NCBI RefSeq assembly: GCF_001721645.1
Contig: NZ_CP017141.1
Location: 992,001-1,056,000 of the forward strand
Reading direction: 5' to 3'
Length of the DNA stretch: 64,000 bases
Source: Pedobacter steynii
Lineage (GTDB): Bacteria; Bacteroidota; Bacteroidia; Sphingobacteriales; Sphingobacteriaceae
Shown: piece by piece, positions 36,421 to 45,623 of the stretch
Layout of the letters: each line of letters begins with the position of its first letter
Position numbering within the stretch: the first letter of the stretch is position 1
Position numbers and translations under genes: made by a program
The notes under the pieces: generated by a model
What the model was told of the DNA's origin: nothing
Database searches by the model: none
Seen by the model: only the letters and a program-made list of their open reading frames with translations

Positions 36421-36813
36421 TTGAAAAAGCTGATCACACTTTTTATCCTGTCATTTTATCTCATTTCCTCCACAGAGCTCCAGGAAATGGCTAAACTGCC
36501 TGTGCTGTTTCAACATTACTTTGAGCATAAGCTGATAAACAGCGAAATTACTTTTTCAGAATACCTTAGCGATCATTACAATTCCATTCCACATACCGAC
36601 AATGATGAAGCCCGGGACAATCAATTGCCCTTTAAATCATTAGACCTGAGTAATTTTTTCACTCCTGCCATCCCAATTTTTCACAGCAACAATTTTCAAA
36701 AAGCGGTATGGGCAACAGTGAAGAACGATTCCTTTCTTTATAAAGAAAACTTTATCCCCAGCTGCCATTGCAGAAAAGTATGGCAACCTCCTAAAGGCAT
36801 GATCATTTCTTAA
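36421..36813 (+). CDS. Small exported protein upstream of the metal-efflux pump, function unknown
   Basis: 130 residues from a TTG start (no ATG precedes the signal-like segment MKKLITLFILSFYLISS). The mature part reads 'STELQEMAKLPVLFQHYFEH', then 'ITFSEYLSDHY'. It ends with a cysteine/histidine cluster, 'FIPSCHCRKVWQPPKG'. I recall similar small proteins in front of CusA/CzcA genes in other Bacteroidota but know no named function. The terminal CHC motif and scattered histidines would suit periplasmic metal binding (inference). It ends 69 bp before the RND gene and is probably co-transcribed. The start codon is uncertain. Confidence 0.65.
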   Translation: MKKLITLFILSFYLISSTELQEMAKLPVLFQHYFEHKLINSEITFSEYLSDHYNSIPHTDNDEARDNQLPFKSLDLSNFFTPAIPIFHSNNFQKAVWATVKNDSFLYKENFIPSCHCRKVWQPPKGMIIS

Positions 36814-36882
36814 TTTTCAGGATTCAGCTTTCATTGGTATTGCTGTCCTTTTTCATTCAGGAATTTATCATACCAAATTTTC

Positions 36883-39800
36883 ATGTTAAATAAAATCATT
36901 GGGTTTTCTGTAAAGAATAAACTCATCGTTGCGTTATTTACTATCGCACTCATCATATATGGGGTTTTTGAACTTTTTAAACTTCCCATAGATGCCGTAC
37001 CCGACATTACCAACAATCAGGTACAGATCATTACTGTAGCCCCCTCCTATGGCGCTACAGATATCGAGCGGCTCGTTACTTTTCCGGTAGAGCAGGCCAG
37101 CAGTAACATTGCCGGCATCAAAGAAATCAGAAGTTACAGCCGCTTTGGCTTATCCCTGGTTACCCTTGTCTTTAACGACGATGTAGATGTCTACTGGGCC
37201 CGTCAGCAGGTATCAGAGCGGCTCATTGCGGTACAGGAATCCATTCCGGATGGGATAGGAAAACCCGAGATGGGGCCTATTTCCACAGGACTGGGGGAAA
37301 TCTATCAATACGTAGTCAGGCCAAAAAAGGGTTACGAAAGCAAGTACGACATTACCGAGCTCAGGACCATTCAGGACTGGATTGTACGCCGGCAATTGCT
37401 TGGCGTTCGTGGCGTAGCTGAGGTCAGCAGTTTTGGAGGCAAGCTGAAGCAATATCAGGTAGCCATTAATCCCGGAAAGCTACAGGCCCAGCAGGTTACC
37501 ATTGCAGATGTATTCCATGCACTGGAAAGCAATAACCAAAACACCGGCGGTTCCTATATAGAAAAACAATCTACCGTACTCTATATCAGAAGTGAGGGAT
37601 TAATTGGCAATAAAGAAGATATTGAGAATGTGGTGATCAAAAATACCGGTGGGAACACGCCCCTGCTGATCCGTGATGTAGCCGAAGTCACCATCGGCGC
37701 GGCCACCAGATACGGTGCCTTGACCTATAACGACGAAGGTGAGGTATCCGGGGCCATCGTGATGATGTTAAAAGGAGCCAACAGCAATGTGGTGATTGAA
37801 GACATCAAAGAAAAAATAGCAGAGATTCAGAAGACCCTGCCTGAAGGCGTAATTATAGAACCTTTTCTGGACCGTACCAGCATGGTCAGTAATGCCATTA
37901 ATACCGTAGAGACCAACCTATTGGAAGGCGCACTTATTGTCGTTTTTGTACTGGTACTTTTTCTGGGCAACTTAAGGGCAGGTTTACTGGTCGCTTCAGT
38001 GATTCCGCTATCTATGCTATTTGCAGTCATTATGATGAACCTCTTTGGAGTCAGCGGAAACCTCATGAGCCTTGGGGCACTCGACTTTGGATTGATTGTA
38101 GACGGAGCGGTCATCATTGTTGAAGCTGTGATGCACCAACTTAGCCACAGCAAAAAATTTGGCGGACTGACGCTGCTTTCCCAACACGATATGGACAAAG
38201 AAGTTAAAAGTGCTTCTTCCAAGATGATGAATAGCGCAGTCTTCGGACAAATCATTATTTTAATCGTATACCTTCCGATTTTTAGTTTACAGGGTATAGA
38301 AGGGAAAATGTTTAAACCTATGGCCCAAACCGTAGCCTTTGCCCTTCTAGGAGCATTTATACTCTCGCTTACTTATATCCCAATGGTCAGCAGCATCTTT
38401 CTGAGCAAGAAGATCAAACTGAAACAGAATTTTTCAGACCGCATTATGGCCAAAATTGAAAACAGGTATAAATATGTGCTGACCAGGGCTTTAAAGATTC
38501 CAAAAATCATCATTACTACTGTGGTCGTCTTGTTTGTAATGGCTGTTTTTCTACTCAGCAGATTAGGGGGCGAATTTATTCCATCCATCGAAGAAGGTGA
38601 CTATGCCGTGGAAACCCGTGTTCTTTCCGGCAGCAACCTCAACACCACCATAGAAAATGTACAGAAAGTAGCTGGTATTCTGAAAGCCCGTTTCCCGGAA
38701 GTCAAAAATATTGTCACTAAAATAGGCAGCAGTGAAGTTCCTACAGAGCCCCTGCCAATGGATATGGGAGATATGATCATCAACCTTAAAAACAAATCCG
38801 AATGGACTTCTGCAAAATCATTTGAAGAACTTTCTGAAAAAATGAGTGCCGCAGCCACTGAAGTACCAGGTGTAACCACCAGTTTCCAGTTTCCGGTACA
38901 AATGCGTTTTAATGAACTGATGACCGGTGCCCGTCAGGATGTGGTTTGTAAAATCTTTGGCGAAAACCTGGATACGCTGGGTATTTACGCGAAACAACTT
39001 GGCAACATTGTCAAAAACGTCCAGGGAACCACAGAACTCTATGTAGAACAGATCACAGGCACACCCCAGATCGTGATCAGGTACAACCGCGTTGCAATCG
39101 CTCAATACGGGTTGAACATTTCAGAAATTAACAGAAACATCAATGCTGCCTTTGCGGGTCAGACTACCGGGCTGGTTTTTGAAGGAGAAAAGCGATTTGA
39201 CCTCGTTGTACGCCTTCAGAATGAACAAAGGCAGGACATCAAGGACGTACAAAACCTGTTGATCCCTACGCCTGCAGGCACCCAGATTCCTCTAAATCAG
39301 GTGGCAACAGTAGAATTGGTAGACAGCCCAAGTCAGATTCAACGGGAGGATACCAGGCGCAGGATTCTGGTAGGCTTTAATGTGAACGGGCGGGATGTTG
39401 AAAGTATTGTCGAAGAACTTCAGGAAAAAGTAACTGCCGGTTTGAAGCTGCCTACAGGATACACCGTTAGTTATGGTGGATCATTTGAAAACCTGAATGA
39501 AGCTAAATCCCGTCTTTCGGTAGCCGTACCGGTTTCGTTGGTACTCATTTTCCTGCTGCTTTATTTTGCTTTCAATTCCATTAAATATGGATTACTCATT
39601 TATACCGCTATTCCCTTATCAGCCATTGGCGGGATTTTTTTACTGGCACTCAGGGGCATGCCGTTCAGCATTAGTGCAGGAGTAGGCTTTATTGCACTAT
39701 TCGGGATTGCAGTACTCAACGGGATTGTACTTGTAGCTGAATTTAACAGGATTAAAACAACAGGAGAAACAGATATGAAAAGTATAGTTACACAAGGGAC

Positions 39801-41211
39801 AGTAACGCGGTTAAGACCTGTACTCATGACCGCCTTCGTCGCTTCTCTGGGTTTTTTGCCCATGGCATTAAGCAATGGCGCCGGGGCTTCGGTACAACGT
39901 CCGCTCGCTACGGTAGTCATAGGTGGTCTGATGATTGCCACCCTGCTTACCCTTTTTGTCCTGCCTATTCTTTACATTGCTTTTGAGAAAGGCATTAAAA
40001 CCAAGCGCGCTAAACAAGCGATTACTGCCGCCTTGCTGTTGTTCGCCTTTTTACCGGCACATGCACAAAGACCAATTACAATTGAAGAGGCCCTTGATAG
40101 TGCCACTACCAATAACCTCCTCATAGCAAATAGAAAATTAAGGGCTGAGCAAGCCAAACAACTCATTAAAAGCGGGAATACCATTTCCAAAACTGCGATC
40201 AATGCAGAATATGGGAACTTCAACAGCCCTTTAACCGACAATAAGCTCAGCATCACTCAAACCCTGAGCCTGCCCTCAGTTTATAGCCGGCAAAGGAAAC
40301 AGCTCACTGAAGAATGGAAATCAGCCCTGCTCAACGTTGATCTTCAGGAAGCAGACATCAGGAAAATTACTAAAAGCATATTCTATGAATTGCTTATCCT
40401 TCATGAAAAAGAGCAGCTATTGCTGAAAATGGATTCCACTTATACCACATTTTTGCGCATTGCCGCACTGAGGCTCAAAGCCGGTGAAAGCAATATGCTG
40501 GAAAGGGCAACAGCAGAAAATCAGCTCATACAGATCAGGGTCCAAAAGAAGGTGCTTCAACAGGAAAAGGAATCACTTCAACAGAAATTCCTTTTATTGC
40601 TGCAGACCAGGGAATACCGCATTCCAAAATCTGAGTTTTTTAAATTGGAGATGAGTGTATTGGATACTGTTGCATTGTCCGGTCATCCCTTGCTCCGGCT
40701 ATCGCAGCAACAGGAAAGAGCTGCTGATGCTGCAATGCTGGCAGAAAAGTCCAGACTCCTGCCCGATATCAGTATTGGTTACGCCAACATGAGTATTCAG
40801 GATGGATTAAAATATAACAGGGCCAACAGGTTTCAATCTTTTCAGCTTGGTCTGGAAATCCCTGTTTTCTCGGGCGGGCAAAAAGCAAGAGTGAAATCAG
40901 CCAGGGCCTTTCAATCCATTACCAAAAATGAGACAGACTATATGAACCAGCAGCTAAAGGCCGAACTCCATACCACATTAACCAGTTTTGAACAAAACAG
41001 GGAAATTGTAGCAGAATTTGAGAGCGCCGCCCTAAAAAATGCGAAGGACATCACCAACACCCTTAATAAGCAGTTACAAAATGGAGAGATCAATTATCTG
41101 GAATGGACCATTTTGAACCAGCAGTCGCTGAGTACTCAGCTTGATTATTTTGAGGCCATAAAAAACCTGAACAACAGCATTATCAATTTGAATTACCTTT
41201 TATCAAAGTAA
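36883..41211 (+). CDS. CusA/CzcA-type heavy-metal RND pump fused to a TolC-like outer-membrane factor
   Basis: 1442 residues, against about 1040 for ordinary CusA/CzcA. Residues 1-1040 are a complete HME-RND transporter: 'PDITNNQVQIIT' in the porter domain, 'LGALDFGLIVDGAVIIVE' in helix 4 (Asp401, proton relay), and 'VQMRFNELMTGARQDV' in the second periplasmic half. At the junction is a hydrophobic stretch ending 'LLLFAFLPAHAQ' (AHA|Q at 1059-1062), which looks like a signal peptide. Residues 1063-1442 are a full OEP/TolC-type factor ('ITIEEALDSATTNNLLIANR' to the end). It exports metal cations (Cu/Ag or Zn/Co/Cd class not decidable). The adaptor gene starts 1 bp after the stop. Confidence 0.93.
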   Translation: MLNKIIGFSVKNKLIVALFTIALIIYGVFELFKLPIDAVPDITNNQVQIITVAPSYGATDIERLVTFPVEQASSNIAGIKEIRSYSRFGLSLVTLVFNDDVDVYWARQQVSERLIAVQESIPDGIGKPEMGPISTGLGEIYQYVVRPKKGYESKYDITELRTIQDWIVRRQLLGVRGVAEVSSFGGKLKQYQVAINPGKLQAQQVTIADVFHALESNNQNTGGSYIEKQSTVLYIRSEGLIGNKEDIENVVIKNTGGNTPLLIRDVAEVTIGAATRYGALTYNDEGEVSGAIVMMLKGANSNVVIEDIKEKIAEIQKTLPEGVIIEPFLDRTSMVSNAINTVETNLLEGALIVVFVLVLFLGNLRAGLLVASVIPLSMLFAVIMMNLFGVSGNLMSLGALDFGLIVDGAVIIVEAVMHQLSHSKKFGGLTLLSQHDMDKEVKSASSKMMNSAVFGQIIILIVYLPIFSLQGIEGKMFKPMAQTVAFALLGAFILSLTYIPMVSSIFLSKKIKLKQNFSDRIMAKIENRYKYVLTRALKIPKIIITTVVVLFVMAVFLLSRLGGEFIPSIEEGDYAVETRVLSGSNLNTTIENVQKVAGILKARFPEVKNIVTKIGSSEVPTEPLPMDMGDMIINLKNKSEWTSAKSFEELSEKMSAAATEVPGVTTSFQFPVQMRFNELMTGARQDVVCKIFGENLDTLGIYAKQLGNIVKNVQGTTELYVEQITGTPQIVIRYNRVAIAQYGLNISEINRNINAAFAGQTTGLVFEGEKRFDLVVRLQNEQRQDIKDVQNLLIPTPAGTQIPLNQVATVELVDSPSQIQREDTRRRILVGFNVNGRDVESIVEELQEKVTAGLKLPTGYTVSYGGSFENLNEAKSRLSVAVPVSLVLIFLLLYFAFNSIKYGLLIYTAIPLSAIGGIFLLALRGMPFSISAGVGFIALFGIAVLNGIVLVAEFNRIKTTGETDMKSIVTQGTVTRLRPVLMTAFVASLGFLPMALSNGAGASVQRPLATVVIGGLMIATLLTLFVLPILYIAFEKGIKTKRAKQAITAALLLFAFLPAHAQRPITIEEALDSATTNNLLIANRKLRAEQAKQLIKSGNTISKTAINAEYGNFNSPLTDNKLSITQTLSLPSVYSRQRKQLTEEWKSALLNVDLQEADIRKITKSIFYELLILHEKEQLLLKMDSTYTTFLRIAALRLKAGESNMLERATAENQLIQIRVQKKVLQQEKESLQQKFLLLLQTREYRIPKSEFFKLEMSVLDTVALSGHPLLRLSQQQERAADAAMLAEKSRLLPDISIGYANMSIQDGLKYNRANRFQSFQLGLEIPVFSGGQKARVKSARAFQSITKNETDYMNQQLKAELHTTLTSFEQNREIVAEFESAALKNAKDITNTLNKQLQNGEINYLEWTILNQQSLSTQLDYFEAIKNLNNSIINLNYLLSK

Positions 41212-41212
41212 C

Positions 41213-42352
41213 ATGAAACCAAGAATATTTATATATGGAATTGCTGCAGTGCTAAACACGCTTTTATATGCATGTGGCAGCAGCAGTGCAGAACAAATTC
41301 CTAAAGAGCAGGCGGTAAACCCTGACGAAACCCTTGTTCAACTGAGTACCGAACAGGCAAAAATCATTAAGCTCAAAACAGCAGGGGTTACCTTACAAAA
41401 CATCAGCGCTGTTCTTAAACTGAGTGGACAAATCGATGTTCCCCCTCAGAACCTGGTTTCGGTTAGCATTCCTTTGGGCGGATACCTGAAGTCGACCAAT
41501 ATGCTCCCCGGCACACAAGTCCGTAAAGGGCAGCTCCTGGCAGTTATGGAAGACCCGCAATATATCCAGTTACAGCAGGATTACCTGAGCGCAAAGAACA
41601 AATTGAACTATGCAGGCAAAGAATATGAAAGGCAAAAGGAGCTGAACAGTACCAAGGCCAGCAGCGATAAAATCCTGCAACAGGCAGAAAATGAATTCAG
41701 AAACCTCAGCATTGAAACCCGGGCACTGGCAGCAAAACTGAGCCTGATCGGTATCAGTCCCCGGCAACTAACAGAAAATTCGATTTCAAGAACGGTCAAC
41801 ATCCACTCTCCTATCAATGGTTACATCAGCAAAGTCAATGTTAATATCGGTAAGTATGTAACCCCATCCGATGTCATCTTTGAACTTGTAAATCCTGCAG
41901 ATATCCACCTGAACCTTAAGGTATATGAGAAAGACCTGAGTAAAATTGCCATAGGACAACAGGCTGTTGCCTATAATAACGCCAGCCCTGATCAGAAATA
42001 TAATACGAAAATTATACTGGTGAGCCATGCCTTAAATGAAGAACGCAGTGCAGAAATACACTGTCACTTTGAGCGATATGATAAGCGCCTGGTTCCCGGA
42101 ATGTACATGAATGCAGAAATACAGGTTAAAAACACAAAGGAAAAGGTATTGCCAAGTGAAGCCATCGTAAATTTCGAGAATAAAGATTATGTTTTCGTAC
42201 AGGAGGGCAGCCATAGCTTCCGGCTAAGCCCTGTTCAGAAAGGGATTTCGGAAAACAATTTCACCGTCGTAGGAAATCATCTCGATGATAAAAAGGTAGT
42301 CACCACAGGAGCTTATTCTTTGCTGATGAAGTTGAAAAACACCAGTGAATAG
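41213..42352 (+). CDS. Periplasmic adaptor (CusB/CzcB-like) lipoprotein of the RND efflux system
   Basis: 379 residues; lipobox 'LLYAC' (Cys21). The order is that of membrane fusion proteins: a barrel-sandwich half ('VSIPLGGYLKSTNMLPGTQV', then 'KGQLLAVMEDP'), an alpha-hairpin (about 115-175), the second lipoyl half ('IHSPINGYISKVNVNIGKYV'), a beta-barrel and a membrane-proximal domain. It links the inner-membrane pump to the outer-membrane factor. It starts 1 bp after the RND-OMF stop. The gene order small protein, RND-OMF, adaptor with no separate TolC gene fits the fusion. A strong terminator follows. Confidence 0.93.
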   Translation: MKPRIFIYGIAAVLNTLLYACGSSSAEQIPKEQAVNPDETLVQLSTEQAKIIKLKTAGVTLQNISAVLKLSGQIDVPPQNLVSVSIPLGGYLKSTNMLPGTQVRKGQLLAVMEDPQYIQLQQDYLSAKNKLNYAGKEYERQKELNSTKASSDKILQQAENEFRNLSIETRALAAKLSLIGISPRQLTENSISRTVNIHSPINGYISKVNVNIGKYVTPSDVIFELVNPADIHLNLKVYEKDLSKIAIGQQAVAYNNASPDQKYNTKIILVSHALNEERSAEIHCHFERYDKRLVPGMYMNAEIQVKNTKEKVLPSEAIVNFENKDYVFVQEGSHSFRLSPVQKGISENNFTVVGNHLDDKKVVTTGAYSLLMKLKNTSE

Positions 42353-42357
42353 CAAAT

Positions 42358-42389
42358 AAAAACCCCTGACTCTGGAGTCAGGGGTTTTT
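42358..42389. terminator. Bidirectional terminator between the adaptor and M61 genes
   Basis: Perfect 14-bp stem: AAAAACCCCTGACT (42358-42371) and AGTCAGGGGTTTTT (42376-42389) with a 4-base loop; A/T tails on both sides; convergent genes. Confidence 0.95.
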
Positions 42390-42407
42390 ATTTTGCAGTC
42401 GCTAAAT

Positions 42408-43976
42408 TTATCTGAGTATACCCCTGCCTATTTCTTTTTCTGACGCAGCAGCATGTTCATTTGGATCTATCTCATAGTTCTTTTTAACAAAATTATCAGT
42501 ACGCTTATTCTGATCCTTTAACACCTCAAGGTTGATTTTAAATCCTCCATAATTTAAATATTTCTGATAATCAATCTTCTTTACTGTGGACGCATAGCTA
42601 AACAACTCCGGCAATGATGTCCCGGCCGTTTCTTCACAAACTTTTCTGAATTCTTCATCTGTAAAACCTCTCTTTTTTTCCTGATAAAATTCCTTGTACA
42701 GCCTGCGCATTACATCATCCAGTGATTTCCGGTTTTTTGTTTCCTGTCTGATCTTCAGATCCATGAGCAAGCCCAGAATACAACCTTTATCATAATAAGA
42801 GATGGTGGTATTTGAGGCATTATCATTTCTATTAAAGAACTGGATCCAGGTATCAAAACTGGCTTCAGTTGCAGATTGCAGCAGGTGTCCGGGTATATTT
42901 TCGTAATTGCGGATTGTCTTGCTGATCACCTTTAAAAACTCGTCCCGGTTTAGCAGCCCTGCTCTGTTTAGGATAACATATTCATAATAAACCGTAAAGC
43001 CTTCCGAAACCCATAACATCCGGGTAAGATTTTCTTTGTCATAATTGAATGGCCCGAGAGACAAAGGACGTATGGCTTTGATATTATACAGGTGAAAATA
43101 CTCATGCGCCAGAAAAGACAACCACCTGTCATAAGATTCTTTAGTTTTCATCATGTAACTGGCCGAAGAAAACACAGCGGTAGAATTGCGGTGTTCCAAT
43201 CCTCCTTGTCCGGGTCCCATAATGATGAAGGTATAATGTTTATAAGGAATATGTCCCATGAGATCGGTAGCCGAGGTTACAATCTTTTTCAGGTCTGCTA
43301 TAAAAGTGGTCGTATCAAACATTTCCGGACTAACCATTGCCACGGTATGCTTCAATCCTTTCACATCAAATGTCATCGTTTTTTGATTCCCAATATAGAT
43401 CGGACTATCATACAAAGTATCAAAATCATCTGCCCGGTAAGTATTGGGTTTACCTTTCAGCTCATCCAGTCCTGTAGAAACGGCAGTCCATCTATCTGAA
43501 AATTTCAGATTCACTTCTGCAGGATGGTTCAGTTCTCCTGAGAGGTGCATAAAAATTCCCGCCGGCGAAATATAGGCATGACTTTCGTCGAGAAAAGCAT
43601 CTGCCACTGAAGACGTATGTGCAAAAACATCATATGAAATGATTACGATCTCTGCATTTTCACTGTCCACTTCCCAGTTATTTTTATCTACTTTTTCCCA
43701 ATCCAGTTTTTTTCCTGAACCTGTTTCCGCCTTGAATCTGACTACATTTTTAGCAAAATTCATGATCCAGTAATAACCTGGCGTCCAGGCAGGGAGTTTA
43801 AAATTCAGTTTATCTTTAACAAAGCCCTCACAGCGCAATTCTACATGATAGTAATGAGACTGAGGATCTTCCATATTTACTTTAAACCGGAAAGATGGTT
43901 CTTTTGCTGATGAAACGAAGTAAAAGGTCACTATCAGGATCAGTGTAAGCAGCGTTTTTAAGGATTTATTCCGCAT
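42408..43976 (-). CDS. M61-family metallopeptidase, no C-terminal PDZ domain
   Basis: 522 residues; signal peptide (MRNKSLKTLLTLILIVTFYFVSSA). N-terminal beta domain ('LKFSDRWTAVSTGL'), substrate-side motif 'GGLEHRNSTAVF' (258-269), zinc site H291-E-Y-F-H295 in 'FLAHEYFHLYNIK' and third ligand Glu325 in 'LWVSEGFTVYYEY'. M61 enzymes are glycyl or acidic aminopeptidases of the gluzincin clan. Typical members run to about 600 residues with a C-terminal PDZ domain; this one stops soon after the helical domain ('FKINLEVLKDQNKRTDNFV'), so the PDZ is missing. No frameshifted remnant is seen downstream, where a terminator follows directly. Confidence 0.87.
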   Translation of the reverse strand: MRNKSLKTLLTLILIVTFYFVSSAKEPSFRFKVNMEDPQSHYYHVELRCEGFVKDKLNFKLPAWTPGYYWIMNFAKNVVRFKAETGSGKKLDWEKVDKNNWEVDSENAEIVIISYDVFAHTSSVADAFLDESHAYISPAGIFMHLSGELNHPAEVNLKFSDRWTAVSTGLDELKGKPNTYRADDFDTLYDSPIYIGNQKTMTFDVKGLKHTVAMVSPEMFDTTTFIADLKKIVTSATDLMGHIPYKHYTFIIMGPGQGGLEHRNSTAVFSSASYMMKTKESYDRWLSFLAHEYFHLYNIKAIRPLSLGPFNYDKENLTRMLWVSEGFTVYYEYVILNRAGLLNRDEFLKVISKTIRNYENIPGHLLQSATEASFDTWIQFFNRNDNASNTTISYYDKGCILGLLMDLKIRQETKNRKSLDDVMRRLYKEFYQEKKRGFTDEEFRKVCEETAGTSLPELFSYASTVKKIDYQKYLNYGGFKINLEVLKDQNKRTDNFVKKNYEIDPNEHAAASEKEIGRGILR

Positions 43977-43992
43977 ATTTTTAATTCTTTAT

Positions 43993-44000
43993 CAAACGTA
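43993..44000 (-). promoter_or_regulatory. Possible -7 box for the M61 gene
   Basis: On the minus strand TACGTTTG matches TAnnTTTG exactly, 16 bp before the start codon; no TTTG at the proper upstream spacing was found. Confidence 0.35.
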
Positions 44001-44164
44001 AATATTATGATCCTGATGTTACCGGCATATTTTAATCAAAATCGCTTCAATATTAACCCTTTAAAAAAAGAATTATTTATTTTTCGTCCGCGTAGCGTTT
44101 ATTTTACATCCTCAGCATTGAGGATCGGCTACCTTTATTACAGTTATTTTATCCCGGATTTAAG

Positions 44165-45013
44165 ATGACAGAACGCTTTCAGGAACATAAAGACAAGCTA
44201 TTTGCTCTGGCTTACAAAATGACAAAAAGTGCGGCAGATGCAGAGGATATTCTTCAGGATATTTTCCTGGCTTTTACAACACAAGCTGTTTCAGGAATTC
44301 GTAATCCGGAGGCTTATCTGGTAAAATCAGTCGTCAATCGTTGTTTATCGCTCCTGGAAAAACGAAAACGACTGGTTTATCCCGGTCCCGATTTACCTGA
44401 GCCCTTATTTCAGGAACGTTTCCAGCATATGCACCGGCAGGATGTTTCCTATGCACTCGTGCTCTTGCTACAACAGTTAAATCCAGTGGAAAGGGCTGTA
44501 TTCCTGTTAAGAGAGAGTCTGGATTATGCTTATCCGGAAATTGCAGAGGTATTAGCTATAGAAGAGGAGAATTGCCGGCAGTTATTGCATAGGGCAAGGA
44601 AGAAGGTCGCTGAAGGAAAGACCCGTTATATTCCTTCAGCAGAGGAAAGCAGTTCATTTATCAATGCCTTTTTACAGGTTTGTGCAGGCGGAAATGTACA
44701 AGAGCTGATGAAATGTCTTCAGGAAGACATCACCATCTATTCGGATGGTGGCGGAAAGGTATCCGCAGCAATGCAACCCATTTCCGGCCGGAAGAATTGT
44801 ATGGCTTTCCTCAATGGGTTATACCAGAAATATGGAGAACAGCTTACGTTTAAATGCAGCGCCATCAACGGTGAAAATGGGATTCTGCTGTATGATAAAA
44901 TAAACGGACATGTGGAGACCGTCATTGTCCTGGTTATATTGGACGGTCAGATTTCCACGCTTTATTTTATCCGTAATCCGGATAAAATCAGGAACCTCCA
45001 AAAAAAGCCCTGA
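44165..45013 (+). CDS. ECF41-group sigma factor with fused SnoaL-like regulatory domain
   Basis: 282 residues. Sigma region 2 (about 5-70, 'YKMTKSAADAEDILQDIF') and region 4 (about 95-150, 'LNPVERAVFLLRESLDYAYP' and 'EENCRQLLHRARKKV') are followed by a ~125-residue SnoaL/NTF2-like domain. Two ECF41 hallmarks are present: 'DLPEP' in the inter-domain linker (76-80) and 'DGGGK' in the C-terminal domain (194-198). In this group the fused domain replaces a separate anti-sigma factor. The gene converges on a membrane-protein gene with a 26-bp 3' overlap. The target promoter of that neighbour is described at 45642-45667. Confidence 0.92.
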   Translation: MTERFQEHKDKLFALAYKMTKSAADAEDILQDIFLAFTTQAVSGIRNPEAYLVKSVVNRCLSLLEKRKRLVYPGPDLPEPLFQERFQHMHRQDVSYALVLLLQQLNPVERAVFLLRESLDYAYPEIAEVLAIEEENCRQLLHRARKKVAEGKTRYIPSAEESSSFINAFLQVCAGGNVQELMKCLQEDITIYSDGGGKVSAAMQPISGRKNCMAFLNGLYQKYGEQLTFKCSAINGENGILLYDKINGHVETVIVLVILDGQISTLYFIRNPDKIRNLQKKP

Positions 45014-45623
45014 CGAACTGCAGGTATTCAGCTGGTACTTTTCTGAAATGGAAACTATCGGTATAACCGATTATGATCCCTATTGCGACCAACACGCCTA
45101 TGCTACCAATGATCCAGGCTACCAAAGCTGATCCGGTTTTCAGGTAATGAATAGCAGCTACATGAAGGAATATGGCCAGTACGGCAAAGAAATAATAAGG
45201 AATAAAATAAAGCATTGCCGGATCATCATTTAGTCCGGCCGCAGCAAAGTTGAAATTGGTGTCCAGCTGCAGGTAACGACCATAAAGGACAGCGGCAACA
45301 TGGGCAAGCAGGAAATAAGAAAGATACAAGCCAGAGTAAATCTGCAATTTTTCTATCCTGTTTTTTTTTCTCTTGTTAAAAAGCATGCTGATCCCCGTGA
45401 TCAGCTGAAAGCTTACTGCCACCATCAGGAGGGTTTCCAATACCGGATGGCGGTATAGTTTCCTGAAAGTCTCCATCATTTCTATATGTGCAGCGGGACC
45501 GGCCAGGGAGTACAGCTGATTGAACAAATGAAATGCAATAAATACCGCCAGGGTAAGCCCGGAAAAATAATGTAGTTTCTTCGCATTAGACCGGGAGAAA
45601 AGGTTGTTTTTAATGGTTGTCAT
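44988..45623 (-). CDS. Five-helix membrane protein, possible b-type cytochrome; predicted ECF41 target
   Basis: 211 residues from the ATG at 45623; the frame opens earlier at a TTG, but that lies upstream of the promoter described at 45642-45667. Five membrane helices (about 19-41, 61-82, 93-114, 139-160, 166-186) carry histidines at 18, 32, 59, 108, 154 and 159. The arrangement 'FHLFNQLYSLAG', then 'FRKLYRHPVLETLLMVAVS', recalls succinate/fumarate reductase cytochrome b subunits. No partner dehydrogenase subunits are adjacent, so this is a resemblance, not an identification. The 3' end overlaps the ECF41 sigma gene by 26 bp in convergent orientation. Confidence 0.7.
   Translation of the reverse strand: MTTIKNNLFSRSNAKKLHYFSGLTLAVFIAFHLFNQLYSLAGPAAHIEMMETFRKLYRHPVLETLLMVAVSFQLITGISMLFNKRKKNRIEKLQIYSGLYLSYFLLAHVAAVLYGRYLQLDTNFNFAAAGLNDDPAMLYFIPYYFFAVLAIFLHVAAIHYLKTGSALVAWIIGSIGVLVAIGIIIGYTDSFHFRKVPAEYLQFVRAFFGGS

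Noticed and set aside
37827..38255. 142-codon open frame antisense to the RND gene
   Set aside because: Overlaps the membrane-helix 4 region essential to the pump; composition is the complement of hydrophobic codons.
44085..44088. CGTC upstream of the ECF41 sigma gene as a self-regulated -10
   Set aside because: No TGTCACA at a suitable distance upstream; a 4-base match alone is not evidence.
44108..44125. ATCCTCA-gcat-TGAGGAT hairpin upstream of the ECF41 gene
   Set aside because: Short 7-bp stem without T run or repeat elsewhere; noted, but too weak to call.
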